From NCBI RefSeq assembly GCF_933775445.1, contig NC_065875.1, positions 5,531,001-5,595,000 of the forward strand: a stretch of DNA of 64,000 nt, read 5' to 3'. The notes under the pieces were generated by a model. It did no database searches, was not told where the DNA came from, and was given only the letters and a program-made list of their open reading frames with translations. This stretch comes from Argentina anserina (Eukaryota; Streptophyta; Magnoliopsida; Rosales; Rosaceae). Of this stretch, positions 57,539 to 64,000 are shown one piece after another. How positions within the stretch are numbered: the stretch's first letter is position 1; each line of letters opens with the position of its first letter. A program made the translations under genes and the position numbers.

Positions 57539-59930
57539 CTTATATACTAAGAGAGAGTTCGGAGCTATTCGGCTAATGAATAGTGCCAACTTCAACTGAT
57601 CTGTCGCGCGCATTCCATTTTCTCCTTCTCTTCCGCAATTAATTTCAGCTCAAGCCTTCATGGTTCCTCTCATAGAACCTCCCTCCTGGCTTAGCGCGGC
57701 TCATGGAATTCCGAATATATCCTCATATATGTTAGCCGGCTTTCGTCTATGCTCTTCGTGTCCATCACCGCGCCCCTTCTTTCTTCTCTCCCTCCATTGC
57801 GATTTAACAAGAAACTGGGCATTTGTAGAAGAGGAGCAAGTATTACCTAGCACTTCCAGGGTAGGTTATGCTTTCATTTTTTCCCCTGTTTTCCGAGATT
57901 AGGAATCACCGACATGCTTTTTTCTGACAAAAAAAAGAAAGAAGTGAACCAATTGATTTCGTGCAGCAAGAAGGAAATTAAATCGATATCGTGGTGATTG
58001 ATTGTGTGGGTAGGAGTCCTAAAATTTCCCAATTGGAAAATTTTGAGATTTGGTTTAATTGATTCACCCCCGTCAATCGAATTGGTGAATCAATTCCAGA
58101 CAGGCTGAGAGAAAGAGAGAGGGAAAGAACAAAGAGAGTAATTTGACAGACTTCCTGGGGCGGGGTATCAGTTAGCAATTGCATGTTTGGCTTCTTTGAA
58201 TTTTTCATTTGTTTAATGACTTAATCATCCATAAACCAGCACCACCAGGATAGATTATGCTTTCATAATTGAATATCCTGAAGTTTCCCAATTGCATAAA
58301 CTTTAATATTTCATTAGATTCTTAGTGATTGATCAAGTATTCTGATTGTTTGGCTTTTCCAAATGATTTGGTTTGAGATTGAGAAACCTTAATGGTGCAC
58401 CTCAAGGTGTTCTTCATGTACTTTTGCAATATAAATATAATCTGATTATAGTTCATTCTGTTTACAATTTCATTGTGTCATCATTTAGGCTATCTGATTT
58501 GAAATTTGTTCACTTGGTGACGGAGTTACACAATAAAAGCTGTCATAGTGTGAACGTGACAAAGTCCAAATTTTGGCTTTATAAATTCCTTGAATCAACT
58601 TGATGATGATGCCACTTTCCCTGCATCAGGTTATGAATTTTGCTCATTGTAACATCATTCGAAGCTCTATGAAAAGGAGGAAGTCAGTGTCAACAAGAGA
58701 TTGCATTGTTGCAGGACAAGTTGGTGAGTTTTTCATGGGCTTGCGTGAATAAATCGAAAGAGTGGAAAGATCATTTAATAGTTGCTCATTACCCAAAGTT
58801 CCAAATGCTAATGTTGAATATTGAATGGTAAAAAGAAATTAGTTCTGAGATAGATTTGTTATTAGATTTTTCATATTTACAGTGTTGTTGTTTTGTTATT
58901 ATATTTTTAACATATATTTGTTAATTGTTATGAAGATCTGAGATAAACAAATTTTTATATTGGTGGCCTGGTGGGTGTTTTTGATGGAGGGGTAATTCAT
59001 TAATTGACAATTATTTTTCGTATTTTCTTCATCCTTATTTATTATGGAGTTTAGTGTTTCTAATTGCCTTTTCCTAAATTTGTGTTTGGTTGGCTGGTGA
59101 TCTATGGGTTTTTTTTACCTTCTCTTTTCTTGCCGTTGTGTGTTCCTCTTCCGCCTGGATGTGTGTTCTATAATTAATCGATGTCGCCTGTTATTCTTAT
59201 TCATGTTCATTGATGATGTTCATTCAAATTGAATTTATATATTTTGATGTTGCTTTACCAAAATTGCCTGGATGATAGCTGAAGGTCCGGTGATGTAATG
59301 AGAATGATTATGATCATAATTGATGTCAATCACTACTGTGTATTTGTACATATTTTCACCTGATGGGCTTCATAGTTTTGCTCTTTGGTTCCCGCAGATT
59401 CTAGTCAGAGGCTAAGGGAACAGAAGATGAACTATCTGTTTGCATACGTTTTGGTACACTAACATCTTCATGATCATTTCCAAAAAAAAACATCTTCATG
59501 ATAGGTGCAACTGAAGTCAATGCTCTACATTTTTGGAAGAAGTCCTAATACGACGGATCAAAAGGGGAATATTTTTTTGTGGAAACTCCTCAACCTTCAA
59601 TACACATCAGCAGCTCTTTAATTGGAGTGCTCAGGTATAGTAGTGTGCTTATATATTAGTGTGGTAGTGGTACTATTTTGTGAGCATAATACCAATGAAG
59701 ATGTAACTGAAACCTACTAATATGACATGTACAATAGTCTCCTTATGTACAACATTGTGGTATTGCTTTCTAACATACTATGCTTATGTCATCTACTCAT
59801 CTTCATGCTTTCATAATGTAGAACACCATAACTGAGAGCTAACCTACTTTACAAACTTCGACCATCAATTAGCTATGGAAAATAAATTTGACCATCAATA
59901 ACCGCGCTTTGGCGCGGGCTCTCTATCTAG
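57539..59930 (+). mobile_element. Non-autonomous Helitron (~2.39 kb)
   Basis: The 3' end is textbook: a perfect 6-bp-stem hairpin CCGCGC-TTTG-GCGCGG (59902-59917), then 13 nt ending CTAG, followed by host T. The 5' end is placed at CTTATATACTAAGAGAGAG, which resembles the Helitron start TC.ATACTA; this border is less certain. No Rep/helicase is encoded. The ORFs 57660-57902 and 58373-58603 have no recognised family. Poly-pyrimidine and exon-like patches may be captured DNA. Confidence 0.8.
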
Positions 59931-60105
59931 TATATACCTAAATCTCATCGATATATATCATTAGGAATGTACGCATAACATATCCATTCCTGGTAATTGC
60001 AAGTGAGACAACTCAATAGAATATTCCATATATTGCATCTAATGCAAACGTACTGATCCTTTGCTTGGGATTCCGATCTACTGAGAGTCATTGCACCATA
60101 CTTTG

Positions 60106-60515
60106 GGGAAAAAATTTGCGTACAAACTAGTATGTACGCGTGCGTCCAAACTCTCGTTTATTTGCACACTTTGCGAATATAAATACATGATTTTAACCGT
60201 TTAAAAGTTTAGTTTATTCCTAAAGATCATTTCTGTAAAAGATAAACATAAACAAAAATCGTCTTCATAGTCGATTGCATTAAACAAATGAACGGTTATG
60301 GTGAAAGTTAGTAGTCTCATGATCAACCATCAATTTGTTTGATGTAATCGACTATGAAGACGATTTTTGTTTATGTGATATTTTACAGAAATGATCTTTA
60401 GTAATAAACTAAACTTTTGAACGGTTAAAATCATGTATTTATATTCGCAAATTATGCAAATAAACGAGAGTTTGGACGCACGCATACATACTAGTTTGTA
60501 CGCAAGTTTTTTCCC
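60106..60515. mobile_element. Foldback MITE, 410 bp, MULE- or hAT-like
   Basis: GGGAAAAAATTTGCGTACAA mirrors the inverse of TTGTACGCAAGTTTTTTCCC, and the arms pair over about 170 bp (CTAGT, TCCAAACTCTCGTTTATTTGC, AAAAATCGTCTTCATAGTCG). TACTTTG flanks both sides (60099-60105, 60516-60522) and extends to 8 of 9 bases, fitting a Mutator-type duplication. Confidence 0.85.
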
Positions 60516-60522
60516 TACTTTG

Positions 60523-61028
60523 GTACAGAAACCATTGCTGGTTTGGGTTGTTCTGATATCTTACCAACTGGGTCATTTACGGAAACTTATCATTTTCTGC
60601 TTAGGTCACTCCTGTTTCCATTTCTTTACTAGATCCTTAACTGCAATGTTCCAAAACCAAAACCAAATTAAAGGTGCATTAAAGGTGCTTGTGTAGCTTT
60701 AAATTTAGATTATATGTAGATTATAGTTAGTTACATACTTACATGTACATACATGCATGGTGTATTTTATTGCAAGTTGCTTAGGAGAGAGGGTTTGAGT
60801 CTTCAATTCAGATCTGATTTCTTATAATTAAGACTAGCACTAAAAAGGCCATCAGAGATCTTCAATCCAGGTTTCTAAATAGGAATATTTGTCAGAACAA
60901 AGGATTGTGTTGAATTAGGACTGACAGTACGTAGTACCGTTCCCAACTTCCCATATTAAGTTGCTTTGAATTCTTTAGTCCCCACCTAGATATATAAGAC
61001 CAAGTAAGCATTATTCTGGCCATTTACA
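60523..61028. other. Intergenic DNA
   Basis: No gene recognised. Confidence 0.5.
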
Positions 61029-61031
61029 TAA

Positions 61032-62705
61032 CACTACTAGCAAATTAAGTTTTGACACTGATTTTAATCCGTGTGTAATGAGGATATCTCACACGGATAA
61101 TTGTGTGAAAAAGCTAATAGTCACCGTGCGCATACAGATTGATTTTCTGTGCGGTTTGGAGGGGGGGCTAATGCTTATAACACACGGATTATACACATCG
61201 TGTGAGTTGTATTTACGGGTCCCGCTGTTAATGAAAAACTACAATTCAATCGGTGTGGGTTGAAAATACATTTTACTATTTCATAGAGTGTGCAATAACA
61301 TCACATTTCACCCAAATTTCTGTGCAAAAAAAGTGACGGAATTCAAAAAAAAATTTACACAATTTTTATAAATTTATAATTCCTTAAATCATATTCTAAA
61401 ATCAACATAATGAAATCACCAGAACTCATTCTCATACGTGCCTAATCGATCTCAAATTTATAGTGATGAATTTACTTCATTTCTAATCTCCCAAACAAGT
61501 TATCCCCTCTACAAATTGTGAATCTTGGAAGAAGAAAAAAACAGCAATATACGCAATTGATGTCCTGCCTCTTGCATCTCAATAGATTTGGATCTCGATC
61601 TTGTTCATGTCGTTGTCCCTCTTCTTTGGTTATGGTAAATCTTGAATAGAGCAAAATTTCTGGTAACAAGGAACACAAAAACAATATCAGAGCTGATAAT
61701 ACCCATCCATCAACACCAAAAAAATTTATGATCTAATAACAAATCGATCAGAGATCTATTAACAATATGGGTTAAAGATAATATACCTGGAGCCGATATG
61801 AATTTATTGAGGAAATATCACCCTCCTCTGCTCTTAATGATGGTTGTGGTGTGAGATATGTGAGCCAACAAAATCAGGGAGTTTGTGAGGGAGAAAGATA
61901 AAGAGAGGAAAGCTCGTAGAAGATTCCGGAGTGGTGATCCTAATGGTGGCTCTGCTGCTGCTGCCGTCTCATCATCTTGTGTGGTTGAGAAGAGAAAGAA
62001 TGATATGAGAAGTCAACAGAGGAAGAGGGAGGGATTAAAATTGGGGGAGGAGGAATTTGGGGAAATTGCTAAAAACGAGGCCAATAGATAGAACTGAAGA
62101 GAGATTGAGAGATTATGTATTTGCGTTGGGTTGGGAGAAAGATAAAGAGAGGCATAAAGGCATATGTCGTAGTGTTCTCACAACACACTGATTTTTGTGT
62201 GTGTTATCACAACACACACTGATTTTTGTGTATATTCTTATCACACACTGATTTTTGTGTGTAATTTTATCACACTGAATTTTGTGTGTATTCTTATCAC
62301 AACATACACTGATTTTTGTGTGTATTCTTATCACACTCTGATTTTTGTGTGTATTCTTATCACACACTGATTTTTGTGTGTATTCTTATCACAACACACA
62401 TTGAATTTTGTGTGTTTTCTTATCACAACACACACTGATTTTTTGTGTGTATTCTTATCACACACTGATTTTTGTGTGTAATCTTATTACACACTGAATT
62501 TTGTGTGTATTCTTTTCACAATACACACGGATTTTTGTATATATTCTTATCACATTGATTTTTGTGTGTATTGTTAGTGTAGAGATTGTGTGTGGGTCCA
62601 CATATACTCATTTCACACGATTAATTGTGTGAGTTGGTATCTCACACAGATTTATTATAGTCAATGTGAGTAAAATCAGTGTGAGAGTTTTTTTTGCTAG
62701 TAGTG
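61032..62705. mobile_element. Non-autonomous CACTA element (1,674 bp)
   Basis: Terminal CACTACTAGCAAA and its inverse TTTGCTAGTAGTG are perfect over 13 bp. TAA flanks both sides (61029-61031, 62706-62708), the 3-bp duplication of CACTA/En-Spm. Subterminal CACACGGAT/TGTGTGA motifs repeat at both ends. No transposase is present. A basic 68-codon ORF (61885-62091, KERKARRRFRSGDPNGGSAA) is unrecognised. Confidence 0.9.
62175..62580. repeat. ~27-35-bp minisatellite in the CACTA right arm
   Basis: CACACTGATTTTTGTGTGTATTCTTAT recurs about 13 times with length variation. It doubles as an array of subterminal transposase-binding-like motifs. The Lys/His/Asn-rich minus ORF 62113-62367 is a repeat artefact. 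Confidence 0.93.
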
Positions 62706-62708
62706 TAA

Positions 62709-64000
62709 AGAGATCGAGTAACAAGATATTTGTCCGCATATGCTACGTTTTGTACTCCAATTGGAGAACCATTAAGTAGATCGTCAAGAAATGCATATAT
62801 AACTCTGGTCAGCACTAGACACACCAGTAGAATTCTATTACCTGAGGTGTGCTACCATCACTAGTCCGTTCGTACTTACTTGAGCACTCTTGCAATCGAA
62901 GGATCTGCACTAAGCATATGTTATAGGAATATGTTACAGTACGGGATGTTAGAACATTAACATGTAACAAAATCATTTCCAGAAGTACCTCTTTACTCAA
63001 AGAATGAAGGTTTTCACGCTGATGTTGCAACAAAGCCATTTGTTGATCATGAGTCGACCAACATCATGATACCTAGCTATACCTAATTAAATTTATATTT
63101 ATATATTCGTAGCCAAGTGCAGGACGTCCTGTTGACACCATCGAGCCCGCTGTAGAGAAGTAAAATGATGATTGAACCAAGTAGTACGTAACAAGTTTCT
63201 CTAATCAAGTTTTCCTCAATGTGACAGTTGAAGAAGTGATTGCAACTACTCCATCTGCCCCCAATCATGCATCAAAACATCTTATTATAACAACTTATTT
63301 GTTTGTTAAAAACAAACACAACACCAAGCATATTTATGTAAAAATGAACGTACATATCTTCATTGACCAAAAAAAAAAAGAACGTACATATCTTCGCAAC
63401 GTACCCTTATAGGTGGTGAAAAGTGTAAACCTTAGTCCATTGTCCAAAAGGCCAAGAGGTTCCCTCCTAGTATCCTGTCCAATACTGGAGCTCATTAACT
63501 GCCGATCAGCAACCGCGCAGTTGGTATTCAACACGACAGAAATGCTCAAATGCATATCACCTCCCGAGAAATACCTAGACTGCAGAGCCTTAAACTTGCT
63601 CTGATATTAAATCGAAAACTTCATGTATAGTGCTTCATTCAATAAACAGTTTCATGCTGGTTTTTGGACTAAACCCAGTAACTCTTGAATTACTTTTACT
63701 ATTTTGCTTTGTGTTCTAATCTAACAACTTACCCACTTGAGAACATGTCGTAATTCACATTGATTTTAGGAGAGGAAAAGTTCCACTTCAATGATTTTCG
63801 GCTCCTATGTGATTATGTGAAAGCTTTACCTCATTGAATAAGGTTTCAATCAATGTTGTTTTAATTACCCCCATATAGTCATATGTCAATATCAAGATAT
63901 ATATAATTACATATAAAAGAACTAGAAGAAAATCTAGGTTCATTTCAAGTTTCAAAGGATAGAATGGCTGATGGGGAAGGCATACACAGTCCATCTAGGT
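62709..64000. other. Intergenic DNA with exon-like fragments of unknown origin
   Basis: On the minus strand, 62980-63039 (ALLQHQRENLHSLSKE then a GTACTT donor-like site), about 62833-62885 (ECSSKYERTSDGSTPQ then GTAATA) and about 62720-62815 (VIYAFLDDLLNGSPIGVQNV) look like small exons of one gene, but no family was recognised. 63413-63604 is open on both strands without a known domain. The window ends inside unassigned DNA. Confidence 0.35.

Noticed and set aside
62113..62367. His/Lys/Asn-rich repeat protein, minus strand
   Set aside because: Reading of the CACTA minisatellite.
63413..63604. 63-aa plus-strand ORF and overlapping 73-aa minus ORF
   Set aside because: Open on both strands but with no recognisable motif, promoter or splice context strong enough for a gene call.

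Overview
This is AT-rich nuclear DNA from a eudicot plant. It has GT-AG introns, plant-specific gene families (bHLH, NAC, R2R3-MYB, F-box/FBA, FAR1-related, CAX antiporter, plant GH9 class C) and dense nested plant transposons. The gene set would suit Rosaceae, but nothing in the window proves the family. There is no sign of bacterial, organellar or viral DNA, and no CRISPR or operon structure.

Only two genes have an open reading frame that survives splicing by eye: a bHLH35-like transcription factor (7826-11717, +, 5 exons, 245 aa) and a short RRP12-like ribosome-biogenesis gene (24482-27466, +, 7 exons, 559 aa, about half the usual family length). A 100-aa unknown ORF (53623-53925, -) has a TATA-like upstream region. 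The rest of the recognisable coding DNA is relics: F-box/FBA (13077-13790), CAX antiporter exons (21758-22435, -), NAC (29564-30690, -), a second, truncated copy of the bHLH gene (34739-35115) and a FAR1-related gene (51003-52615).

A segmental duplication underlies the layout. Block A (about 1118-11350, with the intact bHLH gene) is repeated in pieces as block B (32507-35136 and 39583-41553) and again as block C (46235-47107). Comparing the copies gives natural empty sites that date several insertions: a hAT-like MITE (9548-10016) is present in A and absent in B, and a large LTR element (35137-39577) splits B but not A.

Mobile elements dominate. They include a Copia LTR (295-488); a hAT-like element filled with six ~505-bp tandem repeats (3883-7384); further hAT-like elements (14802-15408, 15641-16174); large LTRs with target duplications (17291-18865, 43494-45677, 54327-56564); MULE-like and foldback elements (22960-23690, 33248-34080, 49817-50947, 57096-57500, 60106-60515); a non-LTR insertion with a 20-bp target duplication (27835-28689); a defective Copia element on the minus strand (41554-46160) with another LTR nested in its integrase; a Helitron (57539-59930); and a CACTA element (61032-62705).

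The most unusual object is the Ty3/gypsy-type element at 35137-39577 (minus strand). Between its pol remnant and its 3' LTR it carries fragments of at least three unrelated host genes (kelch/acyl-CoA-binding, R2R3-MYB, GH9 class C endoglucanase) in the element's own orientation, plus seven 116-bp satellite units. The MYB piece lacks introns at the canonical positions, so it looks captured from spliced RNA.
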